In this document: positions 51,705 through 59,605 of the stretch, piece after piece
Layout of the letters: each line of letters starts with the position of its first letter
How positions within the stretch are numbered: the first letter of the stretch is position 1
Assembly: GCA_037133095.1 (NCBI GenBank)
Contig: JBAXOT010000008.1
Location: 8,027 to 72,026 of the forward strand
Direction of reading: 5' to 3'
Source of the DNA: CAIMZW01 sp037133095
Lineage (GTDB): Bacteria; Actinomycetota; Actinomycetes; Nanopelagicales; Nanopelagicaceae
DNA: 64,000 bases
Notes under the pieces: model-generated
Told to the model about the DNA's origin: nothing
The model's database searches: none
The model's input: only the letters and a program-made list of their open reading frames with translations
Program-made: the position numbers and the translations under genes

Positions 51705-52769
51705 CTACTTCCGGATTGTTTGCACCAGCCATTTTTGCAGCGTGAGATGGCGAAAGAGCCGTTCCGCATCGTCGGGCGAAAGTGCCAGAGTTATGAGACC
51801 AGTCTCCTGCCCTGGACTGTGCTCAATCTGAAGGTCTTCCACGTTAACCTCGGCTGCGGCACACTCGGTGAAAAGCGAGGCTAGGCGACCTGGTTGATCG
51901 TCGATAACCACAGGCAGATACGAGTAGTTTCGACTCTTGGCTCCATGCTTACCCGGCAAGCGAGACTTCCCAGCGCCGCCACGCTCAAAAAGTTCCTTTA
52001 TCGATATATCGTTTAAACCTTTTAGCGATTCAATTAAATTGGCCAAATCGCGCTGCACATTGAGCAGGTATGGAATCAGCGGATCTCGATTCGCCATCAA
52101 CAGGGCGCTCCAAAGCGCGGGCGAGGAGTGCGCTAGCCGCGTGGTATCCCTAATCCCCTGTCCAGCGATATCCAGCTCGTTGGGACCTGCATCTACCAAC
52201 TGCGCGGCCAAGAGCGAACTCATCACTTGGGGCAGGTGAGAGACCAGAGCAATCGCCCGATCATGTTCGATTGCTGAAAGTTCATAGGCGCTCGCGCCAA
52301 GAAGTTCGACCACTTCCCTGGCGGCGGCAACAACTCCTGGGCTAGAGAACAAATTGGGGGTAATTACCCAGGCTCGACCTTCGAAAAGGTCTGATTGAGC
52401 GCTCTCCGGACCAGAAAACTCCCGCCCAGCCATAGGGTGGGTGGCGCAGAACCGACGTGCTATCTCTGGAAATTCCTCAACCTGTTCTACAACTTCAGTC
52501 TTCACACCACCTATATCTATAAACCAAGATTCAGGGTTAAGCAAAAATTCCTCTCGTAGGGTGGAAGAAACTGCGGCAATCGGGGTTGCAATGATGACCA
52601 ATTCCGGAGAAAAGGCTTGACCGATACTGCCTACGAGGGATTGCGCGAGCTCTGCATTTGCCGATGAGGTATCAATCATCTGAACTTCGCACCCATGTGC
52701 TCGCAGAGCAAGGGCAATTGACGTCCCAATGAGCCCGGATCCGACTACTTTTACCCGTGAAAATGGCAC
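51705..52769 (-). CDS. tyrA: Prephenate dehydrogenase with C-terminal ACT domain
   Basis: TyrA oxidises and decarboxylates prephenate to 4-hydroxyphenylpyruvate for tyrosine. The 354-residue protein has the NAD loop VGSGLIGTSIALAL, the catalytic region THPMAGREFSGP, LVSHLPQVMSS, and a C-terminal ACT domain (DDQPGRLASLFTECAAAEV) that probably senses tyrosine. The GTG start directly abuts the aroH stop (TAAGTG), so chorismate mutase and this enzyme are made together and act in sequence. Confidence 0.94.
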   Translation of the reverse strand: MPFSRVKVVGSGLIGTSIALALRAHGCEVQMIDTSSANAELAQSLVGSIGQAFSPELVIIATPIAAVSSTLREEFLLNPESWFIDIGGVKTEVVEQVEEFPEIARRFCATHPMAGREFSGPESAQSDLFEGRAWVITPNLFSSPGVVAAAREVVELLGASAYELSAIEHDRAIALVSHLPQVMSSLLAAQLVDAGPNELDIAGQGIRDTTRLAHSSPALWSALLMANRDPLIPYLLNVQRDLANLIESLKGLNDISIKELFERGGAGKSRLPGKHGAKSRNYSYLPVVIDDQPGRLASLFTECAAAEVNVEDLQIEHSPGQETGLITLALSPDDAERLFRHLTLQKWLVQTIRK

Positions 52770-53132
52770 TTATTGGGCCAAATCTTTACGTAAAACTTGA
52801 GCGCCACGACGATAAACGTGGACGATTTCGCTGTGGCTTCTCGGCGAATAGGCGTGAACCATGACTCGAATAACGCGAGGTAGTGACCCTGGCACCGGGA
52901 TTTCCGTCGAGCACATCAGCGGAATCATCGACAGATCCAAGGCTCTTGCTGCGGCAGCCGGGAAATCTGAGACTAGATCGGTCGTGGAAGTAAAGTGAAT
53001 CGAAATCAAATCGTTTCGACCAACCTGATTGCGCTCGAAAATTTCCGAAAGCAGTTCAGTGACGCACTCCTTCATCTCCGGAGCCGAATCCTCCATCAGT
53101 TGAGTAGCTCCGCGAATGGCTCTTACTTTCAT
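52770..53132 (-). CDS. aroH: Chorismate mutase, AroH class
   Basis: AroH converts chorismate to prephenate, the substrate of the next gene product. The 120-residue protein is the trimeric AroH fold: VRAIRGATQL (Arg7), the FTSTTDLVSDFPAAAAR strand, CSTEIPVPGSLPRVIRV (Cys/Glu/Arg site) and HVYRRGAQVLR. ATG 53132 matches the family N-terminus and has a leaderless box; upstream codons to 53198 are not conserved. The gap upstream is the AT-rich repeat region. Confidence 0.95.
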   Translation of the reverse strand: MKVRAIRGATQLMEDSAPEMKECVTELLSEIFERNQVGRNDLISIHFTSTTDLVSDFPAAAARALDLSMIPLMCSTEIPVPGSLPRVIRVMVHAYSPRSHSEIVHVYRRGAQVLRKDLAQ

Positions 53133-53138
53133 AAGGCA

Positions 53139-53144
53139 ACGATA
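53139..53144 (-). promoter_or_regulatory. Leaderless -10 box for aroH-tyrA
   Basis: On the minus strand TATCGT is followed by TGCCTT (6 nt) and the ATG at 53132. Confidence 0.55.
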
Positions 53145-53187
53145 CCTTGAACTCATTCCCGGCGGCATAAGGCATAAAGTGTTTTGG

Positions 53188-53355
53188 CGACAAATCACCT
53201 CATCGCCTAACCTGAATTTACAAAAATCGACAAATCACTATTGGTGCAATTTGCTACCGGATTATTATCGACAAAGCATTTTTAACAGTTTGAAACAAGC
53301 GCATGTAAGTCGATTTATCACCATTGTCGGTGCCGCAGAAATATCGACATATCTA
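53188..53355. repeat. Array of CGACAAATCAC-like motifs every ~40 nt in an AT-rich gap
   Basis: The 250-nt gap between rluB and aroH has no supportable gene. It contains CGACAAATCAC at 53188 and again, identical, at 53228, then CGACAAAGCAT at 53269, CGATTTATCAC at 53311 and CGACATATCTA at 53345: steps of 40, 41, 42 and 34 nt. The copies at 53228 and 53311 continue similarly (ATTG then GGTGC), suggesting a degenerate tandem duplication of about 83 nt. The spacing is about four helical turns. Function unknown; the motif lies upstream of the aroH promoter. Confidence 0.55.
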
Positions 53356-53382
53356 TTTGCCTTAGATGCTATTATCAATATA

Positions 53383-54114
53383 TTAATTTAACTTTAAAAC
53401 TTTAAACAGATTAGTCACTTCGACCTCGTTCAGCACACGCCAGCGACCTTCTTTAGTATCCCCCAGGGAGATCGGACCAAAGTCACTTCGAATGAGGCGC
53501 AGGACTTCGATGTCGAGCTCCTCAAACATCCGGCGAACGATGTGGTAACGACCTTCATGGATTGCCACTTCCACCCAGAAATGCTTTTGGCTAACTTCTC
53601 GCATTATGTTGACCTCAAGGGCTCGAGCCAAACCATCTTCTAACTCCACACCCTGCAGTAGGCGTTTAATTTCGTCGCGGCCAAAGACGCCAGAAATTTC
53701 GACAACATACTTCTTTATCAATCCGTACGATGGATGAGTGGCTCGATGCGCCAAATCCCCGTCATTTGTTAGGAGAATTAGTCCTTCACTTTCCATATCC
53801 AATCGCCCAACATGGAAGAGTCTTTCGTTGCGTGTTTTAAAGTAATCTCCGAGGTTTGGTCGATCCTCCGGGTCGGACATGGTGGAAATTACTCCCGCAG
53901 GTTTATGAAAAGCAAGGTAAGTTTTAGACTTATTTAACCGAATTGTCTCACCATCTACTTCAATGTTAGCGGTTTCTGGGTCAACTTTGACCCCTAACTC
54001 GGTGATCTGCATGCCATTAACACTCACTCGACCTTCAGCGATCAACTCTTCGCTGCCGCGGCGGCTGGCAACCCCTGCATCAGCCAATACTTTCTGTAGT
54101 CTAATTTCCGCCAT
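53383..54114 (-). CDS. rluB: rRNA pseudouridine synthase RluB/RsuA family
   Basis: This enzyme makes pseudouridine in 23S (RluB) or 16S (RsuA) rRNA. The 243-residue protein has an N-terminal S4 RNA-binding domain (RLQKVLADAGVASRRGSEEL) and the catalytic aspartate in HVGRLDMESEGLILLTNDG, with the C-terminal HEGRYHIVRRMFEEL. The position rluB-scpB-scpA is conserved in actinobacteria and favours RluB. The last codons run into the AT-rich gap. Confidence 0.92.
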   Translation of the reverse strand: MAEIRLQKVLADAGVASRRGSEELIAEGRVSVNGMQITELGVKVDPETANIEVDGETIRLNKSKTYLAFHKPAGVISTMSDPEDRPNLGDYFKTRNERLFHVGRLDMESEGLILLTNDGDLAHRATHPSYGLIKKYVVEISGVFGRDEIKRLLQGVELEDGLARALEVNIMREVSQKHFWVEVAIHEGRYHIVRRMFEELDIEVLRLIRSDFGPISLGDTKEGRWRVLNEVEVTNLFKVLKLN

Positions 54115-54188
54115 GAGGGCCCCTTTGTCGCTCTGCTAGCTCATGGGTAGAGCAATGCAGGGCAAGAGTACGCTCTTTTTCGAAAGCT

Positions 54189-54746
54189 TTAATCGGTCAG
54201 GGTTGCCAAAACCTCATCTAGAGCATCTACATCTGGCAAGAAGGGGGCCAGAGCGGGCAGATCACTCACTTGATTTAGTCCTAATTTCTCCAAGAAAAAT
54301 GAGGTTGTTGAGTAGAGAATCGCGCCACTCTCAGGCTCGACGCCGGTCTCTTCAACCAGACCTCTACTGACCAAGGTCTTCATCACCGCTTCTACATTTA
54401 CCCCTCGGATAGCCGATACTCGGGCTCGAGAGATCGGTTGCCGATAGGCAATGACAGCCAAAGTCTCTAACGCCGCTTGGGTAAGGCGGGATTGCTGTCC
54501 ATCAAGGACGAATTTTTCGACCACGGCGGAATAATCGGGATGGCTGTAATACCGCCAGCCGCCTGCCACCGAGCGAAGTTCAAATCCGCGGCCTTCGTTC
54601 TGATACGAAAGAGCCAACTCCAGCAACGCTTCCGTGACGAGTTCAGTGGGAATTTCGAGAATCTGCGCCAAAATGAGTTCAGAAATGGGCTCATCAACTA
54701 CCATCAATATGGCTTCGATTTGATGCTTGATTTCGGAATTAGACAT
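54189..54746 (-). CDS. scpB: Segregation and condensation protein B
   Basis: ScpB is the winged-helix kite subunit of the SMC-ScpAB condensin that compacts and segregates the chromosome. The 185-residue protein shows IKHQIEAILMVVDEPIS and the second winged helix AALETLAVIAYRQPISRARVSAIRGV. ATG 54746 overlaps the scpA stop by 8 nt, the usual coupling; an upstream in-frame extension lies inside scpA. smc is not in this window. Confidence 0.94.
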   Translation of the reverse strand: MSNSEIKHQIEAILMVVDEPISELILAQILEIPTELVTEALLELALSYQNEGRGFELRSVAGGWRYYSHPDYSAVVEKFVLDGQQSRLTQAALETLAVIAYRQPISRARVSAIRGVNVEAVMKTLVSRGLVEETGVEPESGAILYSTTSFFLEKLGLNQVSDLPALAPFLPDVDALDEVLATLTD

Positions 54747-55638
54747 TTTCTTCCTCTTTTGTCTCAGGTTCTTGGCTAGGTACAGGTAGATCAAACTCAT
54801 CGCTGACACGAACCTCGCCCTCGAGCGTGCCAACCCAAGAAACGTGAAGCTCCCCCATGGCAATTACCTGCTCGAAGCGCAGCACTCCTTCACGATACAA
54901 CTCTAAGAGCGCGAGAAATCGGGCAACTACGATTAATGTGGAATCGGAATCACGAATTAAACTTCGAAAAGTGGCGCGACCAACCTTGCGTAGCGCCTGT
55001 ACGAGCTTGACGGACTCTTCCGCCACGCTCACAAGTGGCCGATGGATGTGCTCCATGGCTACAGCTGGGGTCACTTTGGGCGAAAGAACCCGTTGGGCAA
55101 TGGCCGCGAACCGGTCAGCGCCGACCCCAATCAGTACCTCCGGGAGCAATTGAGCGAAATGCGGCTCCAAAGCCACCACTCGAGCAAAAGATTTCTCTTC
55201 CCGACCGATTCGTTCGGAAAAAATGCTCGCCAGCAGCTTGAATGCGCGATATTGGAGCAATCGGGCAAAGAGCAGGTCTCTAGCCTCCAGCAACGCAAGA
55301 TCTTCTTCATCCTCAACTTCACCGGAAGGTAGGAGCCGCGCGGCCTTTAAATCCAGGAGCGTGGCCGCAACTACGAGAAATTCGGTGGTTTGATCTAGAT
55401 CCCAGCCCTGATCTTCCCCCGTTGTCCGTTCCAGTTCCCGAATATATGAAATAAAATCATCGGTCACTACACCTAAAGCAATCTCGGTGACATCTAATTT
55501 ATGGCGAGAAATCAATTGCAAGAGCAAGTCAAACGGACCATCAAAATTCGTTAAATGAACCGAAAATTTGCCTGCATTCTCAAGATCAGCGCCACCAGGT
55601 AGGGCGATTGTCGCATTGATCTCCTCGGAAGCGGCCAT
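54739..55638 (-). CDS. scpA: Segregation and condensation protein A
   Basis: ScpA is the kleisin that bridges the SMC head domains. The 299-residue protein has the N-terminal kleisin motif VHLTNFDGPFDLLLQLISRHKLDV (split here: HLTNFDGPFDLLL, then HKLDVTEIAL), a middle region that binds ScpB, and a C-terminal winged helix (FLALLELYREGVLRFEQ). ATG 55638 is set by homology and by a TANNNT box 6 nt upstream; the frame is open farther upstream but overlaps divergent parA. Confidence 0.94.
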   Translation of the reverse strand: MAASEEINATIALPGGADLENAGKFSVHLTNFDGPFDLLLQLISRHKLDVTEIALGVVTDDFISYIRELERTTGEDQGWDLDQTTEFLVVAATLLDLKAARLLPSGEVEDEEDLALLEARDLLFARLLQYRAFKLLASIFSERIGREEKSFARVVALEPHFAQLLPEVLIGVGADRFAAIAQRVLSPKVTPAVAMEHIHRPLVSVAEESVKLVQALRKVGRATFRSLIRDSDSTLIVVARFLALLELYREGVLRFEQVIAMGELHVSWVGTLEGEVRVSDEFDLPVPSQEPETKEEENV

Positions 55639-55644
55639 ATGACT

Positions 55645-55650
55645 AAGGTA
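55645..55650 (-). promoter_or_regulatory. Leaderless -10 box for scpA-scpB
   Basis: On the minus strand TACCTT is followed by 6 nt (AGTCAT) and the ATG at 55638. Confidence 0.55.
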
Positions 55651-55686
55651 CTTGACCAAGGCTTGCCAGCGTAATCGAAGCGCCGT

Positions 55687-55692
55687 TAGAGT
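55687..55692 (+). promoter_or_regulatory. Leaderless -10 box for parA
   Basis: TAGAGT followed by CCGCCT (6 nt) and the ATG at 55699. It is 36 nt from the opposite-facing scpA box. Confidence 0.55.
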
Positions 55693-55698
55693 CCGCCT

Positions 55699-56610
55699 AT
55701 GGCAAAAATCTATTCGGAGGTTTCTCGATTCGACGCTAAGTCGACAAATCGAGATGATGAAGTCGCAACAACGTCGGGAGTACTTAATCGTCCTACCAAA
55801 ATCATTCCAGAGGCTTCCCAACTGACCGAACACGGCAATGCTGTAGTGATTTCAGTGGTCAATCAAAAAGGCGGCGTCGGAAAGACGACAACCACGATTA
55901 ACTTGGGTGCTTGTTTGGCGGAGTTAGGCCGACGAGTTCTTCTCGTCGATTTCGATCCGCAACACTCGCTCTCCGTCGGTCTGGGGATTTCGACTCGGAA
56001 ATTAGATGGCTCGATTTATAACCTCATGATGGATGAATCGACAAATATTGAAGATTTGCTGCTGAAAACTAGCGTTCCTGGCATGGACATGATCCCGAGC
56101 CATGAGGATCTCGCTGGCGCCGAGGGTGGATTGCTCAATGTCATCGCTCGCGAGAAAGTTCTGAAGCGCGTCTTAGCGCCAGTTCTGGACTTCTATGATG
56201 TCATCCTTATCGATTGCCAACCTTCCCTTGGCCTGCTGACCGTCAATGCTTTGACCGCCTCGCAAGGGGTTTTAGTTCCGCTGGAATGTGAATACTTCGC
56301 GCTTCGCGGTGTTGCGCTTTTGGACGACATCATCGGCAAGGTACAGAAGAACACCAACCCGGATCTCAAACTCACGGGAATCTTGCCCACGATGTTCGAT
56401 CGCAAGACGGTGCATAGTCGTGAAGTTCTCGAGCGAATTTCTGAAGCTTTCCCGGATCAAGTATTTGACACGATCATCTCGCGCACGGTGCGCTTTCCCG
56501 AGACCACCGTCGCTGGTGAGCCGATAACCACGTATGCCAGCAACTCTTCAGGAGCATCGGCATATCGAAGGTTGGCACGAGAACTAATTGCTATGGGAGG
56601 AGTTCGATGA
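55699..56610 (+). CDS. parA: ParA-family ATPase next to scpAB
   Basis: A 303-residue MinD/ParA-type ATPase with the deviant Walker A KGGVGKTT (K57, K62), LLVDFDPQHSLSVGLG (Walker A') and the Walker B region VILIDCQPSLG. An N-terminal extension of about 45 polar residues precedes the fold. This is the actinobacterial ParA paralogue encoded beside scpAB and xerD (Rv1708-like), distinct from the parAB locus near oriC, which is not present here. It is ATGA-coupled to a putative DNA-binding partner. Confidence 0.92.
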   Translation: MAKIYSEVSRFDAKSTNRDDEVATTSGVLNRPTKIIPEASQLTEHGNAVVISVVNQKGGVGKTTTTINLGACLAELGRRVLLVDFDPQHSLSVGLGISTRKLDGSIYNLMMDESTNIEDLLLKTSVPGMDMIPSHEDLAGAEGGLLNVIAREKVLKRVLAPVLDFYDVILIDCQPSLGLLTVNALTASQGVLVPLECEYFALRGVALLDDIIGKVQKNTNPDLKLTGILPTMFDRKTVHSREVLERISEAFPDQVFDTIISRTVRFPETTVAGEPITTYASNSSGASAYRRLARELIAMGGVR

Positions 56611-57038
56611 GTCGCAGAGTTAGCTTGCCTGGTGCCGACGAGTTATTCCGCACCACGACAACATTGAGCGCCGTGCCCAACCCGGAAATTATCGCGCAGC
56701 AGAGCGCGCCAGTCGCCCCGGCGGTCGATGCTTCCAACTCTCCTAACACGCCTTTGATGCCAGCCACTTCCAAGACGGTTCGCCAAACTCCACGCCGGAG
56801 AGTAAACAGTTTTGATCGCTCACCATCTGGAAGAGAACGCCACGATGAAAAAATCACGGTGTACATCTCCCCCGAAGAACTTTACGACTTAGAGCAAGCC
56901 CGCTTAGCGTTGCGGGGCGATTTGGGGCTCGCGGTGGATCGTGGGCGAATTGTCCGTGAGTCATTAGCGATCATCATTGCTGATCTCGAAGCTAAGGGTG
57001 ATCAGAGTATTTTGGCTAGACGATTAAGAGGTCGTTAA
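56607..57038 (+). CDS. ParA-linked protein with putative ribbon-helix-helix C-terminus
   Basis: A 143-residue protein that I cannot name. Residues 1-75 are polar, rich in Pro, Ser, Thr and Ala and probably disordered, ending in a basic patch (TPRRRVNSFDR). Residues about 80-143 (KITVYISPEELYDLEQARL, then GRIVRESLAIIIADLEAKG) look like one beta strand followed by two helices, as in MetJ/Arc ribbon-helix-helix DNA-binding proteins. The start overlaps the parA stop (ATGA), so it may be the DNA-binding partner of this ParA. It converges on xerD with a 1-nt gap. Confidence 0.75.
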   Translation: MSRRVSLPGADELFRTTTTLSAVPNPEIIAQQSAPVAPAVDASNSPNTPLMPATSKTVRQTPRRRVNSFDRSPSGRERHDEKITVYISPEELYDLEQARLALRGDLGLAVDRGRIVRESLAIIIADLEAKGDQSILARRLRGR

Positions 57039-57039
57039 T

Positions 57040-57972
57040 TCATCGAGCCCGCGGATGTGCCAGCGAATAGCTCTCCCGTAACTTATCGATAGTAACTAAA
57101 GTGTAAATCTGAGTGGTTGTCACAGAGGCATGCCCAAGCAACTCTTGAACCACGCGAATATCTGCACCACCGTCAAGCAAGTGGGTGGCGAAAGAGTGAC
57201 GAAGTGAGTGCGGAGAAACCTCACGTTCAATCATGGCTCGTTCGGAAGCCTCAACCACAATCTGCCAAGCGCTTTGCCGACTCAGTCTGGCGCCACGAAG
57301 ATTGAGGAACAGAGCATCATTTCGCTTTGCGGTCATTAGCGAAGGACGAAGCCGGATCAAATACTGGCTGACGGCATGTTGTGCATATTTGCCAAGTGGG
57401 ACCACCCGTTCTTTGCCACCTTTTCCGCGAAGCTTGATTGCCACCGTTTGCTCTTCGTCATTGCCTTCGATTCCGGAAACATCCTGGAGTGTTATCCCAA
57501 CGATTTCACTTATGCGCCCGCCCGTGGCGTACAGAACTTCAATCAGAGCAATGTCGCGAAAACTGATAAGTACTCCCGGACGATCACATGCGCGAATCAG
57601 CCGCTCTACTTCATCGACAGTAAGAGACTTCGGCAACCGCTTAGGAATCTTTGGTGGATGGAAATCTTGTATGGGATTGGTCGTTCCATGTTCCTTGGCG
57701 TCAAACTGAAAAAAATTTCTGATTGTGACAACAATGCGTGAGATTGATGATTCAGCTTTGGCGGGATGATTCGAATTCTGGCCACGTAACCACGCGACAA
57801 AATCGCTCATAACCTCCATGGAGAGCGCACTTAAAGAATTGCCAGAGAAATCCAAATACTCTTGCAGCAGTTGTAAATCCCGTTGATAGGCCAATATCGT
57901 ATTTCGAGCCAGCGCTTTTTCAACAGTAAGGTAATTGATATATTCAGTAAGGCGCTCGCTATCGCTCTTCAT
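57040..57972 (-). CDS. xerD: Tyrosine recombinase XerD
   Basis: XerD with XerC resolves chromosome dimers at dif. The 310-residue protein has the N-terminal SAM-like core-binding domain (YINYLTVEKALARNTILAYQ) and a catalytic domain with Arg in ATGGRISEIVG, Lys in RGKGGKERVVPL, HSLRHSFATHLL, the LLGHASVTTTQIY histidine and the tyrosine nucleophile. The start overlaps the pyrG stop by 14 nt. The pyrG-xerD-parA-scpA order is actinobacterial; the usual NUDIX gene between them is absent. Confidence 0.93.
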   Translation of the reverse strand: MKSDSERLTEYINYLTVEKALARNTILAYQRDLQLLQEYLDFSGNSLSALSMEVMSDFVAWLRGQNSNHPAKAESSISRIVVTIRNFFQFDAKEHGTTNPIQDFHPPKIPKRLPKSLTVDEVERLIRACDRPGVLISFRDIALIEVLYATGGRISEIVGITLQDVSGIEGNDEEQTVAIKLRGKGGKERVVPLGKYAQHAVSQYLIRLRPSLMTAKRNDALFLNLRGARLSRQSAWQIVVEASERAMIEREVSPHSLRHSFATHLLDGGADIRVVQELLGHASVTTTQIYTLVTIDKLRESYSLAHPRAR

Positions 57973-59599
57973 GATGAGTGATAGCTGCTGCTATTAAGCC
58001 CGAGAAGAGCGGGTGTGGTTTAGTGGGGCGAGAGAGAAACTCTGGGTGTGCTTGGGTGCCGACATAGTATGGATGCATGATTTCCGGTAGTTCTACGAAC
58101 TCCACCAGGTGACCATCAGGCGAAAGTCCGGAGAACTCTAAGCCTGTCTTTGCGATCACGTCACGATAGGAATTGTTCACTTCATAGCGATGGCGGTGGC
58201 GCTCGGAAATGATTTCAGAACCATAGACCCGAGAAACGATACTGCCCGAGGTTAAGTGCGCAGGATAAAGACCCAATCTCATGGTTCCGCCCATATCTCC
58301 TTCGCCAGAAACTATATGTTCTTGATCGGCCATGGTGGAAATAACGGGGTTCACTGTGTCAGGGTCAAATTCCGCAGAGTTAGCATCTTCGATGCCAGCC
58401 AAGGATCGAGCGGCTTCGATGACCATACATTGCAAACCAAGACAGAGTCCCAAAGTCGGAATTTTGTTGACGCGAGAATACGTTAACGCGCCAAGTTTGC
58501 CTTCGATTCCTCGGACTCCGAAACCGCCCGGAATGCAGACTGCATCGACGCCAGCTAGAGCTGCCTCAGCGCCCTCAGGTGTAGCGCAATCATCACTAGG
58601 AACCCATTTGATATTGACTCGTGCATCATTGCCAAAGCCGCCAGCTCGCAGCGCCTCAGTAACGGACAGGTAGGCATCGGGAAGATCCACATACTTGCCC
58701 ACCAATGCAACATTTACCTCGTACTTCGGATGATGCACTCGTTCCAGCAGTTGATTCCATTCACTCCACTGCACATCGGCGAAACGTAAACCTAAACGGC
58801 GAACGATGTATGCATCCAATCCTTCGGAATGCAGAACTTTAGGGATGTCATAAATGGATGGCGCATCTACTGCCGCCACCACGGCTTCCAAATCTACGTC
58901 ACACATCGAAGAGATCTTTCGCTTCACTCCCTCTGGAATTTCGCGATCAGAGCGAATCACGATCGCATCAGGTGCAATACCTATTGAACGCAACGCTGCG
59001 ACGCTGTGCTGCGTGGGTTTGGTTTTCAATTCTCCAGAGGGACCAATATAGGGAACCAACGAGACATGGAGATAGAAAACATTCTCTCTTCCAACATCTT
59101 GACGAATCTGTCGAGCCGCTTCCAGGAAAGGCAACGATTCGATATCTCCAACGGTTCCGCCAACCTCCGTGATGACAATATCAATTTCTGGTGAAGCCAT
59201 GGCTCTAATGCGTTCTTTAATCTCATTTGTAATATGCGGAATTACTTGGACCGTATCCCCCAGGTATTCACCCCGACGCTCTTTGGCAATGACGCTTGAG
59301 TAAATTTGACCGGTAGTTACGTTTGCAGAGCCATGCAACCGAGTATCCAAAAAGCGCTCGTAATGACCGATATCTAGGTCGGTTTCTGAGCCATCATCAG
59401 TGACAAATACTTCGCCGTGCTGGAATGGATTCATAGTCCCTGGATCCACATTTATGTAGGGATCGAGTTTCTGCATGGTGACTCTTATGCCGCGGGCTCT
59501 GAGAAGTCGCCCGATACTCGAGGCCGTTAGACCTTTACCTAAACTGGAGGCGACGCCTCCAGTGACGAACAAATGCTTGGTCACATGAGGTGCGGTCAT
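57959..59599 (-). CDS. pyrG: CTP synthase
   Basis: PyrG aminates UTP to CTP with glutamine. The 546-residue protein has the synthetase domain (TGGVASSLGKGLTASSIGRLL, split here: GGVASSLGKG, and QKLDPYINVDPGTMNPFQHG) and a class I glutamine amidotransferase domain (GGFGVRGIEGK; nucleophile Cys in LGLCLGLQ; His-Glu near AHPEF). It starts 6 nt after recN with no clear leader of its own. Confidence 0.97.
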   Translation of the reverse strand: MTAPHVTKHLFVTGGVASSLGKGLTASSIGRLLRARGIRVTMQKLDPYINVDPGTMNPFQHGEVFVTDDGSETDLDIGHYERFLDTRLHGSANVTTGQIYSSVIAKERRGEYLGDTVQVIPHITNEIKERIRAMASPEIDIVITEVGGTVGDIESLPFLEAARQIRQDVGRENVFYLHVSLVPYIGPSGELKTKPTQHSVAALRSIGIAPDAIVIRSDREIPEGVKRKISSMCDVDLEAVVAAVDAPSIYDIPKVLHSEGLDAYIVRRLGLRFADVQWSEWNQLLERVHHPKYEVNVALVGKYVDLPDAYLSVTEALRAGGFGNDARVNIKWVPSDDCATPEGAEAALAGVDAVCIPGGFGVRGIEGKLGALTYSRVNKIPTLGLCLGLQCMVIEAARSLAGIEDANSAEFDPDTVNPVISTMADQEHIVSGEGDMGGTMRLGLYPAHLTSGSIVSRVYGSEIISERHRHRYEVNNSYRDVIAKTGLEFSGLSPDGHLVEFVELPEIMHPYYVGTQAHPEFLSRPTKPHPLFSGLIAAAITHHEER

Positions 59600-59605
59600 G
59601 GAAGG

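Noticed and set aside
53324..53345. TTGTCGGTG, resembling the -35 half of a PafBC-dependent (RecA-NDp-type) promoter
   Set aside because: At the proper 8-nt spacing the next hexamer is ATATCG, not TANNNT, and the strand points into rluB antisense with no gene to drive.
53188..53355. Repeat-spacer pattern that could suggest a CRISPR array
   Set aside because: The repeat is only 11 nt and degenerates quickly, spacing drifts from 34 to 42 nt, and no cas genes are present.
53116..53391. 91-codon open frame on the plus strand across the rluB-aroH gap
   Set aside because: It overlaps the aroH start, has an unusual composition from AT-rich DNA, no ribosome binding site and no recognisable motif.
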